From NCBI GenBank assembly GCA_017395545.1, contig JAFPUF010000019.1:1-64000 (forward strand): a stretch of DNA of 64,000 nucleotides, read 5' to 3'. Each line of letters starts with the position of its first letter. Positions within the stretch are counted from its first letter, which is position 1. This DNA comes from Treponema sp. Lineage in GTDB: Bacteria; Spirochaetota; Spirochaetia; Treponematales; Treponemataceae. Shown one piece after another: positions 34,471 through 43,091 of this stretch. The translations under genes and the position numbers were made by a program. The notes beneath the pieces were generated by a model. It had not been told where the DNA came from and did not search any database. It saw only the letters and a program-made list of their open reading frames with translations.

Positions 34471-37188
34471 TTACTTCAAAGCTTCGATATATGTACCAAG
34501 TTTTTCGATTCGTCGTTTTGTTTCGGCCAGCTTGTCCCGCTCGGCCTGAACAACCTCGGCTGGGGCGTGCTCGGCAAATTTGCCGTTAAGCTTGGCTTCG
34601 GTTCGCTCAGCGTCCTTTTTGTCCTTTTCCAAATCTTTCTGGAAATGAAGCAAAAGCTGCTCTTTGTTGATGTTCTCATCGAGAAGGATAAAGGCCTCAA
34701 AGCCTGTGCCAACTGTACCAATAGCCTTGGCAGGTTTTGTCTCAACGAACTCGACCTTTGAGAGGCCTGCAAGAAGCTGAATCATCTCGACTTTTTCCCG
34801 GCAGACTTCAGCCGCACTTCCCTTTTCGATAAGAATTGCGAGGTTGATTTTGTCAGCCGGATTCACTCCGCACTCGTTGCGAAGACCCCGGACTGAGCGG
34901 ATTAAATCCTGCAGGACTGCAAAACGGGTGATGACTTTCTGGTCAGCACGGATTTCAGAGTATTCAGGATAAGGAGCCGTTACGAGCAAATCAGAATAAG
35001 TCTCGTTTGACATGATTTTCTGCTCGCCGGCTTTCTTTCGGTTTTCGATGATTTCGGCTCGTGGAAGTTTTGAGTAGATTTCTTCGGTTACGAACGGAAT
35101 GAACGGATGGAGCAGTCTGAGAGATTCTTCAAGAACATTGAGAAGAACTGAGACTGCACGGTCTTTTTCGTGGTCATCGCCGTGCCAGAATGAGAGTTTT
35201 GTTGCCTCAACATACCAGTCACAGAAATTGTACCAGAAATATTCGTAAACAGCCGAAGCGGCATCGTTGTAGCGGTATGAATCAAGAGCTTCACGGGCAT
35301 TTTTTGCGGCCTTATTAAGCTCTGTGAAAATCCATTTATCAAGCTCGTTGAGGTCACTGTCCTTTACAGGAATCAGGTTGCGGCCTTCGAGATTTCCGAG
35401 GATATAGCGGCTTGCGTTCCAGACTTTGTTACAGAACTTAGAGCCCATCTTGAATGATTCGTTGTCAATGAGGATGTCCTGTCCCTGAGCACAAAGGAAG
35501 CTGAGGGTAAATTTGAGGGCATCGGCACCATACTGCTCGATGATTTCAAGCGGGTCAATTCCGTTTCCAAGAGATTTTGACATTTTACGGCCCTGCTTGT
35601 CTCGGACGAGGCCGTGGATGTAAATGTCGTGGAAAGGAGCCTTGCCTGTGAATTCAAGGCCTGCCATAATCATGCGGCTGACCCAGAAGAAGATGATGTC
35701 GTAAGCTGTTACGAGGGCTGTTGTCGGGTAGAAGTTTGCAAGGTCTTTGGTATTCTCAGGCCAGCCCAAAGTTGAGAACGGCCAGAGCCATGAAGAGAAC
35801 CATGTATCGAGTACATCTGGATCCTGCTTAACATTCGTGCTTCCGCATTTCGGACATTTTGTGACATCCTCACGGCTTACGATTGTCTCGCCACACTCAC
35901 AGTACCATGCAGGAATACGGTGTCCCCACCAGATCTGACGGCTTACACACCAGTCACGGATGTTCTCCATCCAGTGAGTGTATGTGTTTTCCCATTTTCG
36001 CGGGTAGAATACGATTTCACCGTCTCGCCAGGCCTTGAGTGCCTTTTCGGCCAGTGGCTTCATTTTGACAAACCACTGATAGCTCAAATAAGGCTCAACG
36101 ACTGTCTTACAGCGGTAGCAGTGACCGACTGAGTGAGTCATCTTTTCTTCACCCTTAAAAAGGCCTGCTTCGGTCAAGTCCTCGATTACGAGCTTGCGGG
36201 CTTTTTCGCAGGTAAGTCCGCGGTATTTTTCAGGAACGTTTTCATTCAATGTTCCGTCAGGATTAAGGAGATTGATTACCTCAAGATTGTGTCTCTTTCC
36301 GACTTCCCAGTCGTTGGGGTCATGTGCAGGTGTGATTTTTACCATACCTGTTCCGAATTCTTTGTCTACATAAGAATCTGCGATAATCGGGATTTCTTTG
36401 CCTGTGAGAGGCAGTTTGAGCATTTTGCCAACCAGAGCCTTGTAGCGCTCGTCATCCGGGTTTACTGCGACTGCCGTATCACCAAAGAAGGTTTCCGGTC
36501 GGGTTGTAGCGACTTCGATTTTACCAGAGCCGTCTGCATATTCATAATAAAGGTGGTACATTGCGCCCTGTGTATCAACATGGTCAACTTCATCGTCGGC
36601 AAGGGCGGTTCCACAGCGGGGACACCAGTTTACAAGACGCTGACCTTTGTACATAAGACCACGCTCATACAAAGTTACGAAAACATCACGGACGGCTTTT
36701 GAAAGACCTTCATCGTAAGTGAAGCGCTCACGGCTCCAGTCAACTGAGTTTCCGAGTTTTTTCTGCTGCTTTACGATTGTGTCGTGATGGTCGTGAGTTA
36801 CTTCCCAGGTACGCTCGATGAACTTTTCCCGGCCGAGGTCGTTTCGGGTTTTTCCTTCTTTTTTAAGCGCTCGCTCAACGACATTCTGGGTTGCGATACC
36901 GGCATGGTCAGTTCCAGGAATCCAGAGAGTGTCGTCACCCTTCATGCGGTGATAGCGGACGACGACATCCTGCAGAGTGTTATTGAGACCGTGTCCCATG
37001 TGAAGAACGCCGGTTACATTTGGCGGCGGAATGACGACTGTATATTTGATGTTTGATTTTTTCTGTGAGTGGACAGGAGAGTCGGAATCTGAAGCAGGCT
37101 TAAAGAAGCCCTTCTCGACCCACTGAGAATAAATTCTGTCTTCAAAATCTTTTGGATTGTAAGCTTTTTCCAGTTCAATAGCGTGCAT
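34471..37188 (-). CDS. valS: Valyl-tRNA synthetase
   Basis: 905-aa class I aminoacyl-tRNA synthetase. HIGH-type motif PPNVTGVLHMGHGL at about residues 54-67, KMSKSLGNGIDP near 533, the editing-domain segment ATTRPETFFGDTAV, zinc-binding CPRCG and CPKCGSTN pairs, and the C-terminal coiled coil characteristic of ValRS. GAGG lies about 10 nt before the ATG. It is the upstream gene relative to the HD phosphohydrolase. Confidence 0.97.
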   Translation of the reverse strand: MHAIELEKAYNPKDFEDRIYSQWVEKGFFKPASDSDSPVHSQKKSNIKYTVVIPPPNVTGVLHMGHGLNNTLQDVVVRYHRMKGDDTLWIPGTDHAGIATQNVVERALKKEGKTRNDLGREKFIERTWEVTHDHHDTIVKQQKKLGNSVDWSRERFTYDEGLSKAVRDVFVTLYERGLMYKGQRLVNWCPRCGTALADDEVDHVDTQGAMYHLYYEYADGSGKIEVATTRPETFFGDTAVAVNPDDERYKALVGKMLKLPLTGKEIPIIADSYVDKEFGTGMVKITPAHDPNDWEVGKRHNLEVINLLNPDGTLNENVPEKYRGLTCEKARKLVIEDLTEAGLFKGEEKMTHSVGHCYRCKTVVEPYLSYQWFVKMKPLAEKALKAWRDGEIVFYPRKWENTYTHWMENIRDWCVSRQIWWGHRIPAWYCECGETIVSREDVTKCPKCGSTNVKQDPDVLDTWFSSWLWPFSTLGWPENTKDLANFYPTTALVTAYDIIFFWVSRMIMAGLEFTGKAPFHDIYIHGLVRDKQGRKMSKSLGNGIDPLEIIEQYGADALKFTLSFLCAQGQDILIDNESFKMGSKFCNKVWNASRYILGNLEGRNLIPVKDSDLNELDKWIFTELNKAAKNAREALDSYRYNDAASAVYEYFWYNFCDWYVEATKLSFWHGDDHEKDRAVSVLLNVLEESLRLLHPFIPFVTEEIYSKLPRAEIIENRKKAGEQKIMSNETYSDLLVTAPYPEYSEIRADQKVITRFAVLQDLIRSVRGLRNECGVNPADKINLAILIEKGSAAEVCREKVEMIQLLAGLSKVEFVETKPAKAIGTVGTGFEAFILLDENINKEQLLLHFQKDLEKDKKDAERTEAKLNGKFAEHAPAEVVQAERDKLAETKRRIEKLGTYIEALK

Positions 37189-37283
37189 AAAACAACGACC
37201 TCTAAAAAAATGTTGCAGACATTATATTGAATTGGAGCGTTTTCTTCAATAAAGTTTCCCGATGAGAAATACAGAGAGAAGAT

Positions 37284-37610
37284 TTAAATTGAATCAGCGT
37301 AATCGAGCAGTTTCCGGAAGGCACTGTCTTTTTTCTTTAATTCACGGGAGCCGCGCGTTATTTTACACAGCGAGATGTGGAATTTTTTGGCAATTTCGCG
37401 CTGGGTTGTGCCTTTGTCGATTTCACGCACAAGAAGCCATCTTTTTGCGAAATCGTTCATTTCGGCAGGTGTGAAAAGACAGCCGAAAAAGTCGTAGATG
37501 AAGTCTGGATTGCCGTTTTTTGCGAGGAGCTTGCACATTTCACGGAGAGCTCCTTCCAGATCTTTTGATGTCAGTTCTGTTATATTTTCTTCGTTTACAG
37601 TTTCTTTCAT
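37284..37610 (-). CDS. TrpR/YerC-family DNA-binding protein
   Basis: 108 aa, all helical. A helix-turn-helix of the Trp-repressor superfamily is clear: FTPAEMNDFAKRWLLVREI, then TTQREIAKKFHISLCKITR and GSREL. 'ITRGS' is shared with TrpR, as is the overall length. No tryptophan genes are present in the window, so it may regulate distant targets or belong to the ligand-free YerC/YecD branch. TATAAT lies 12 nt upstream of the ATG; the next gene (RsuA-like) is divergent. Confidence 0.8.
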   Translation of the reverse strand: MKETVNEENITELTSKDLEGALREMCKLLAKNGNPDFIYDFFGCLFTPAEMNDFAKRWLLVREIDKGTTQREIAKKFHISLCKITRGSRELKKKDSAFRKLLDYADSI

Positions 37611-37684
37611 AATTCTTCAAATATTATACTACGCTTTTCGATTTTTGTCATTTTCATATTTTGTTTTTCTGATAGAATTAAAAT

Positions 37685-38311
37685 ATGCGCCGAAAGAAAA
37701 TTCCAGAAGATTTTTACTACATTATGATGAATAAAAAATCAGGTGAAGTCTGCTCGACTGTCAGTGATTCTCACGAGACGGTTTACTCCCGCTTTCCGCA
37801 AAATATTCTTTTATCAAATGGAGCAAAACTTCATTCTGCCGGGCGACTCGACTGTGACACAGAGGGACTTTTAATTTTTACGAATGACGGAAAACTCTCG
37901 AATTTTTTGACCCGCCCCGAAAACAGAATTGCAAAAAAATATTTCGTAAGGTTAAAACTTCCGGTTTCAAAAGAAGGTCAGAAAGAATACAAAGAAAGAG
38001 CGGAAAAAGGACTTATTCTTCCGCCTGAAAAAAAAGCAGCAGAACAGAACTCCAGTGGCAGCACGATAGAGTGGATTTCAGAAACAGAATGCCATATCAC
38101 CCTCACGGAAGGAAAATTCCACGAAGTAAAAAGAATTTTCCTGGCACTCGGAAATGAAGTGGCATTTTTAAAACGGGTAGAATTCGCAGGTCTCGAATTA
38201 GACGAAAAACTTGCCCCCGGAGAATGGAGATTTCTTACACAAGATGAACTTGGCAGAATTACGAAGGATTCGCCTCTTCGCTGTGAGCAATCTCTTTCAT
38301 TTCGTACATAA
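37685..38311 (+). CDS. RsuA/RluE-family pseudouridine synthase without S4 domain
   Basis: 208 aa. The catalytic GRLDCDTEGLLIFTNDGKL is near residue 53 and the FHEVKRIFLALGNEV motif marks the RsuA/RluB/RluE branch. The N-terminal S4 RNA-binding domain common in RsuA is absent, as in RluE. The target position is not predictable. TAGAAT (37673-37678) ends 6 nt before the ATG and no Shine-Dalgarno is present, so a leaderless message is likely. Its 3' end overlaps the convergent GGDEF gene by 53 bp. Confidence 0.88.
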   Translation: MRRKKIPEDFYYIMMNKKSGEVCSTVSDSHETVYSRFPQNILLSNGAKLHSAGRLDCDTEGLLIFTNDGKLSNFLTRPENRIAKKYFVRLKLPVSKEGQKEYKERAEKGLILPPEKKAAEQNSSGSTIEWISETECHITLTEGKFHEVKRIFLALGNEVAFLKRVEFAGLELDEKLAPGEWRFLTQDELGRITKDSPLRCEQSLSFRT

Positions 38312-39461
38312 GCCGGTCGGCATGCAGGAAGAAAGTCCGGAAGTCTTTGTACTCTTTTTTATAGTAAGTGAAACCTACGCTGATTGAGATTTTGTATGGA
38401 GTTCCAAGTTCTTTATTCTTAACTTCAATAAGACGCTTGATTTTCTCGCTTAAAAAATGCGCTTCCTCAGGGGTGAATACGACACCAATTACGAACTCAT
38501 CGCCGCCAAAACGGCTCATAATGCATCTTCGTCTGATATGAGAACAGGCTTCCTTAATGACCTCGGCAGTCGCAATCAGCGCTTTGTCGCCCTCATTGTG
38601 ACCATAAGTATCGTTAATCGACTTGAACCTGTTTAAATCCATCATAAAAAGATAAAGGCACTCAAGCGTAGAATGAGGCTCTTCGTTTATGCGGCGTATC
38701 TGCTCAGTAAAAAATCTCTCACCCTGACGGCGGTTTTTGATTCCGGTGAGGGCATCGAGGGATATGAGTTCACGCATCTGGAAAATATAAATGATGAAAG
38801 TCGCAAGAGTGAGTCCGATTGCAAAGCCCGGGGCTGCCCAGATGTTATAACGTACAAGTCCGCCGAAAAACACAGGAATTGCGTAAAGAATCACAAGTTT
38901 GTACTGTTCTTTTTCGAAGTCGTTTTCGGTACTGAAGTAAAAAATCAGCGATAAGATTCCAAAAGAAATCAGATAGCCGAATAGAAATACCATTAAAACA
39001 GAATACAGCGGGCCTTTTATAATTCTGCAGTCAGAATCAAATGAAAACACAAGGTGTGTGAGCGGAGTCGTCAGGACAAAGAGCGCGAGAATAAAAAACG
39101 GAATAAAAACATATTTCCGGATTCTGCTGAATTTTATGCCGGCCAGCTCCCAGATTGAAAACAGATACCTGCTTATTGTATGGGTACAGCCAATCATAAG
39201 GATATAAGAAATAATATTCGTCAAATTACGTGTAAAAATCGTACGCGGCACCCAGACACCGCTGTAAGCAAACTGCCAGAAAACATCGGAAAAGCAGTAA
39301 AGCATTACAGTTACGAGAACGCTCAAAAGATGGTATCGTCTTACAGTGCGCTCAACATCGGTAATTGTGGCAAAAACAAGGATGGCCATGATTAAAGCGC
39401 AGAACAAATCGAAAGAAACATAAAAAAGTATGTCTGCTTCTGGTAAATTTGACATTTCCAT
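38259..39461 (-). CDS. Membrane diguanylate cyclase (multi-TM sensor plus GGDEF)
   Basis: Six to seven hydrophobic helices occupy the first ~210 residues (a MASE/7TM-type input module), followed by a GGDEF domain with SRFGGDEFVIGVVF intact, so c-di-GMP synthesis is expected. The frame opens 21 bp further upstream, but TATTAT (complement of 39468-39473) ends 6 nt before the ATG at 39461, favouring this start and a leaderless message. The last 53 bp overlap the pseudouridine synthase gene tail to tail with no visible terminator, so the two transcripts probably overlap as antisense. Confidence 0.88.
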   Translation of the reverse strand: MEMSNLPEADILFYVSFDLFCALIMAILVFATITDVERTVRRYHLLSVLVTVMLYCFSDVFWQFAYSGVWVPRTIFTRNLTNIISYILMIGCTHTISRYLFSIWELAGIKFSRIRKYVFIPFFILALFVLTTPLTHLVFSFDSDCRIIKGPLYSVLMVFLFGYLISFGILSLIFYFSTENDFEKEQYKLVILYAIPVFFGGLVRYNIWAAPGFAIGLTLATFIIYIFQMRELISLDALTGIKNRRQGERFFTEQIRRINEEPHSTLECLYLFMMDLNRFKSINDTYGHNEGDKALIATAEVIKEACSHIRRRCIMSRFGGDEFVIGVVFTPEEAHFLSEKIKRLIEVKNKELGTPYKISISVGFTYYKKEYKDFRTFFLHADRLMYEMKEIAHSEEANPS

Positions 39462-39540
39462 AAAACGATAATAGTGTAACACACTTCTTTATAAAAATCT
39501 ATCAGTCAAATTTTCGTTAGAATTGCATTTTTCCGCACTA

Positions 39541-41223
39541 TTAACGGTTTATAAGCCAGACCCTGCCTGCATTCAGATTCCAGCGGTCACTGACATATTC
39601 ATCGAGAAGGCGCGCAGCCCCCTCAAAGCCCGCTCCCCCGGTTTCAATGATGTAATCCGCCTGACGTTTAGCCAGCTGCTGGGAATGTTCGCGGCTTGCC
39701 ATGTCAACGAAATATTTTGCGGTCTGGCTTACAGGTCTCTGCAAAAGATAGGCCATGAATTCGTTTTTCATTAAATAGTCGTCGTTAACATCATAATTAA
39801 GGCTCGGCGTTATCTGGAAATAACGGCGCATATAAGCGAGCGTGTCAGGATCAATCGTGTAATAAATTGAAGCTACAGTGTTTCTGAAATCCTCGTCGAT
39901 AAAAAAGATTCCGTGCCAGCCTTCGTGAGCGATAAAAGTCGTGCGGAGGTAAGACGGAGACTCCTGGGAAATCGAGATTACAGCCCCGCTTCCCGCCTGA
40001 ACCTCACCGTTTGAAGCGATTTTTATAACACCGTTGTTTGCGAGAATATCTTTTAAAAGAAGTTCCTTTTCGTTGAGCGGGAAATTCTCCCTTCTTGCTT
40101 TCTCGAAAAACCTTGCGAGATCATCCGCCTTATAATCATGGGCGTTATAACCGTGCTTTCCCTGAAGTTCAGAATCTGAAAGAAGGCGTCCCTTAAAACC
40201 CGCTTTCTCAACAAAGAATGCAAGTCTCCGGAAGAAATCATCCTGAACTGAATAGGTCGAAATGTCAAAAAATAAGACTCCAGGGAAACGGTCCCATTCA
40301 AAAAGCTCGTAATCGTTTCCCCGCCAGTTGTTTCTCGGCCAGTTCATAATGAGGCCTGGATCTACTTTGAGCGGAACAAGCACATTCTTCTTTCCGTGCG
40401 CAAAAGTAAGGAGATTTTTGTCAGAAGCAGTGAGAAGAACAGAAACCGGATATTCCTGCTCATCAGGATAAGTAACAACTGAGAAAGGAGATTTTAATGA
40501 TGCAGTCGGAATTTCCACGGGGAGCTCGTTACGCCTTATAAAAAGCACTTCACCGCCGAAAGCGATTTTCTGACTTCCAGAAGTCTCGCGGAATTTTACA
40601 GTAATTTTCGGCATGAGGCTTTCGCGGGTATTGATTGAATTGAACACAAGCGAAGCGCCCCTGAAATCGTCAGTTCCGTTGTTCTCACCGCCATTCGCAG
40701 CGAAAGCAAAGACGGGAATATCGCCGGAAAAATCGTGACCAACAAAGGCCGGTGTAATCTGGGCATTTAAAACCTTTACTTTTGAGGAAGATTTTATGAA
40801 AAATCCCTGAGGAACGCCCTTCTCCCGTGAAAAACAGAAAGCAAGTGCAAAAGCAGAGCCGTTGTATTTCTGAAGATAATCCGTAACAACCGGAACAGAT
40901 GCAATTTCAGAAACTTTATTTTCGCTGTTGTAGAAAAAACCGAAAGAGAGGGCGCCGTTTGAAGAATCCTGCGCAACTTTAACGGGAACGAGCTGAATCA
41001 TAAGAGAAGCGTCGCCGTTTTTTTCAAAAAAATTCCGGACTGCGCCTTTCTGGTCGGCCGTAAAAGAAAAGAAATTCTCGCCTTTTGAGGCCGACGCGGA
41101 AACTTCGGAAGAGTAAAAATCAGGAATTTCGAGAGTAAAATTTGATTTTGAAGTGCATGAAAAAACAAGCGGAAAAATACAGACGAAAAGAATGAAGGCC
41201 GCTCTTCTGGAAAAAAAATTCAT
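39541..41223 (-). CDS. Lipoprotein with HEXXH metallopeptidase motif
   Basis: 560 aa with signal peptide and lipobox VFSC (Cys at about 23). A long beta-rich N-terminal region is followed by FIAHEGWHGIFF with HEGWH at about 433-437, and NEFMAYLL about 50 residues later supplies a candidate third zinc ligand (Glu488), a gluzincin-like layout. I infer a periplasm-facing or surface zinc peptidase, but no named family is recognised. TAGATT (complement of 41230-41235) ends 6 nt before the ATG; no Shine-Dalgarno. It is divergent from the small gene at 41.28 kb. Confidence 0.75.
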   Translation of the reverse strand: MNFFSRRAAFILFVCIFPLVFSCTSKSNFTLEIPDFYSSEVSASASKGENFFSFTADQKGAVRNFFEKNGDASLMIQLVPVKVAQDSSNGALSFGFFYNSENKVSEIASVPVVTDYLQKYNGSAFALAFCFSREKGVPQGFFIKSSSKVKVLNAQITPAFVGHDFSGDIPVFAFAANGGENNGTDDFRGASLVFNSINTRESLMPKITVKFRETSGSQKIAFGGEVLFIRRNELPVEIPTASLKSPFSVVTYPDEQEYPVSVLLTASDKNLLTFAHGKKNVLVPLKVDPGLIMNWPRNNWRGNDYELFEWDRFPGVLFFDISTYSVQDDFFRRLAFFVEKAGFKGRLLSDSELQGKHGYNAHDYKADDLARFFEKARRENFPLNEKELLLKDILANNGVIKIASNGEVQAGSGAVISISQESPSYLRTTFIAHEGWHGIFFIDEDFRNTVASIYYTIDPDTLAYMRRYFQITPSLNYDVNDDYLMKNEFMAYLLQRPVSQTAKYFVDMASREHSQQLAKRQADYIIETGGAGFEGAARLLDEYVSDRWNLNAGRVWLINR

Positions 41224-41282
41224 ATTCTCAATCTATCACAAAAAAAGATTTTAAACTATCATAATGAGAAAAAATCGAAAAA

Positions 41283-41783
41283 ATGAAAGCCCGGAATTTG
41301 ATTTCAGAAATCGTAATTTTACCGAATCCGAACCAGCTTATTCTTCTCCGAAAACTGCAGAACGAAATCTGCAGGAAAGCCGGTCTTTACCCGGTTCTGC
41401 CCCTTTGCGTAAAATGCGAAAAATTAACCGGCTTAGACTCAAAAATAACAAAAATCGAAGTAAAAGACCTTCAGACGGAAGAAAATTCTTCACAAAAAAT
41501 AATCAGCCTTTCCGTAGAACTTGAGATAAACGGAGAATCGGCTTCCGGGAGAATTGAAATCGGAAAAGAGCCGGGAGAAAAAGCCAGCTCCTCAAAAAAG
41601 TGGCAGGCTGAGTTCCCCCTGGATTCTGAAATTGAAGAGAGCCTGGGCCCCGTAAAAAAACTGAGTCCTTTCAAAATCGCAGAGCTTGAAACCGAAGAAT
41701 TTGAAAACGGCCGCCGGTGGAAAATCTCAGGCGAAAAATGGGGAAAACTAAGAAAATCTCAGGCGAAAAATGGGGAAAACTAA
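41283..41783 (+). CDS. Hypothetical protein with C-terminus altered by a tandem duplication
   Basis: 166 aa, charged, no signal peptide or membrane segment, no recognised family (starts MKARNLISEIVILPNPNQLI; a CVKCEK pair near 42). An overlapping frame starting at 41264 is compositionally poor and I reject it. The 3' end contains a 32-bp tandem duplication (41720-41783). Because 32 is not a multiple of three, the second copy is read in another frame and supplies a new stop. With one copy the protein would end about ten residues later in different sequence. No Shine-Dalgarno is visible. Confidence 0.6.
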   Translation: MKARNLISEIVILPNPNQLILLRKLQNEICRKAGLYPVLPLCVKCEKLTGLDSKITKIEVKDLQTEENSSQKIISLSVELEINGESASGRIEIGKEPGEKASSSKKWQAEFPLDSEIEESLGPVKKLSPFKIAELETEEFENGRRWKISGEKWGKLRKSQAKNGEN

Positions 41784-41796
41784 GAAAATCTCAGGC
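41720..41796. repeat. 32-bp direct tandem duplication with a partial third copy
   Basis: Positions 41720-41751 and 41752-41783 are identical, and 41784-41796 repeats the first 13 bp. The duplication lies at the end of a coding sequence and carries its stop codon in the second copy. Confidence 0.95.
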
Positions 41797-41816
41797 TAAG
41801 CAGACGCAGGATATTT

Positions 41817-43019
41817 CTAAAACAGGCCTTTGACGAAAGAAACTACGTTTACCACAATCTGTGAGCCGCCGATAAAAGTGCCGATCGAACTTCCCAGGGA
41901 AGACAAAAAGAACACGAGAAGCACGCGGAGAAGCCGGTTTTTATAGAATCCCTTCAGGCTCGAAACATCGTCCATAACGCTTTCCATATCAGCGACCTTC
42001 GGTTTTTTAACGAAGGCCTGAACGATGCCTGCAAACATTCCGACACCTACAAGCGGACAAAGAGAAGTGAACGGAGCACCGACGGCTGACATCAGAACAG
42101 TGAGCGGATGCCCGCCCGCAATCAAAGCGCCGATTCCAGCCAGAGCCGCATTCCAGAAAACCCATGCTCCGAGAAGATCTGCACCTTTATTCATTCCGCC
42201 CCAGACAAAACCTGCGGCAATAAGCGCAACAATCAGGACAGGAATCAGCCAGCCGGTTATTTTTGCACCGAGTTTTTTCTTTGGGAGTACAGAAATTGCA
42301 CTCGTATCAGTGTTTTCACTCTCAGCGGCAATTTTTTCAAGATGTGACTGAACCCCCGGTAGATGTCCCGCTCCAAGAACTGCAATACAGTTTTTTCTGT
42401 CATCTTTCTGAACGGCTTTCCAGATATGGGCCGCAAGATAAAAATCCCTTTCGTCGATAAGAACTGCTTTTACCTCAGGCAAAACCTCTGCGAGTTCGGC
42501 CATCATTCCGTCCATCTCGCTCTTATCCTTGAGGTTCTCAATTTCGTCGCCGGAAATTTCTTCTTTTGTGGCAGCACTCGCAAACAGCGCAGAAAGGAGT
42601 TTTATTCTCCCGTAACCGGAATTTTTTGCCCATGCACGGCGAAGAGTAGTCTGAACAGGCCGGTCAACCATTTCACAGGGAATTCCAAGTTCTTTTGCAG
42701 TATCGATTCCGGCCCTCATTTCGTCACCGGGCTTTACGCCGACATTTGCGCCCATTCTTTTCTGAAAACTTGAGAGAACCAGGTTCGCAAGAAGCAGGAA
42801 ACCTTTTTTTTCTTTGAGGACTTTGATTATGTCAAGATTTTTCCATTTTTCACTGTCGTTCAATGAAGCATATCTCTGCTCATCCAGCTCTATCGCAACG
42901 ACATCAGGCTTTTTTTCACTGATTGCAGTTTTTACTTCTTCACAACTCTCTTTTGAAACATGCGCCGTTCCCAAAAGTATAATTTCTTTGCCATTAAGAT
43001 TAAGGTTTACCTGCGACAT
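41817..43019 (-). CDS. TraB/PrgY-family membrane protein
   Basis: 400 aa. The soluble N-terminal half has the TraB motifs GTAHVSKESCEEV, VAIELDEQRY and LGAGHLPGVQ (the GxxH pairs of the Tiki/EreA-like fold). The C-terminal half has about five membrane helices. In enterococci TraB/PrgY limits peptide pheromone activity and the fold includes metalloproteases; the role in spirochaetes is unknown. TGGAG lies 6 nt before the ATG. It is divergent in function from the CNNM/CorC genes upstream on the same strand, 72 bp away, which may share the transcript. Confidence 0.88.
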   Translation of the reverse strand: MSQVNLNLNGKEIILLGTAHVSKESCEEVKTAISEKKPDVVAIELDEQRYASLNDSEKWKNLDIIKVLKEKKGFLLLANLVLSSFQKRMGANVGVKPGDEMRAGIDTAKELGIPCEMVDRPVQTTLRRAWAKNSGYGRIKLLSALFASAATKEEISGDEIENLKDKSEMDGMMAELAEVLPEVKAVLIDERDFYLAAHIWKAVQKDDRKNCIAVLGAGHLPGVQSHLEKIAAESENTDTSAISVLPKKKLGAKITGWLIPVLIVALIAAGFVWGGMNKGADLLGAWVFWNAALAGIGALIAGGHPLTVLMSAVGAPFTSLCPLVGVGMFAGIVQAFVKKPKVADMESVMDDVSSLKGFYKNRLLRVLLVFFLSSLGSSIGTFIGGSQIVVNVVSFVKGLF

Positions 43020-43091
43020 TTTTACTCCAGTGCAAGAAGTATAACAAAAAGCCGTGCATTTGTCTGTGAATTTTTTCGCTCCGGCCGTTCT

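Noticed and set aside
36133-36702. 189-codon plus-strand open frame inside valS
   Set aside because: Antisense to conserved ValRS editing-domain sequence; amino-acid composition is a mirror of that gene.
41264-41524. Alternative 86-aa plus-strand protein
   Set aside because: Low-complexity Arg/Lys/Asn composition and overlaps a longer frame with more protein-like sequence.
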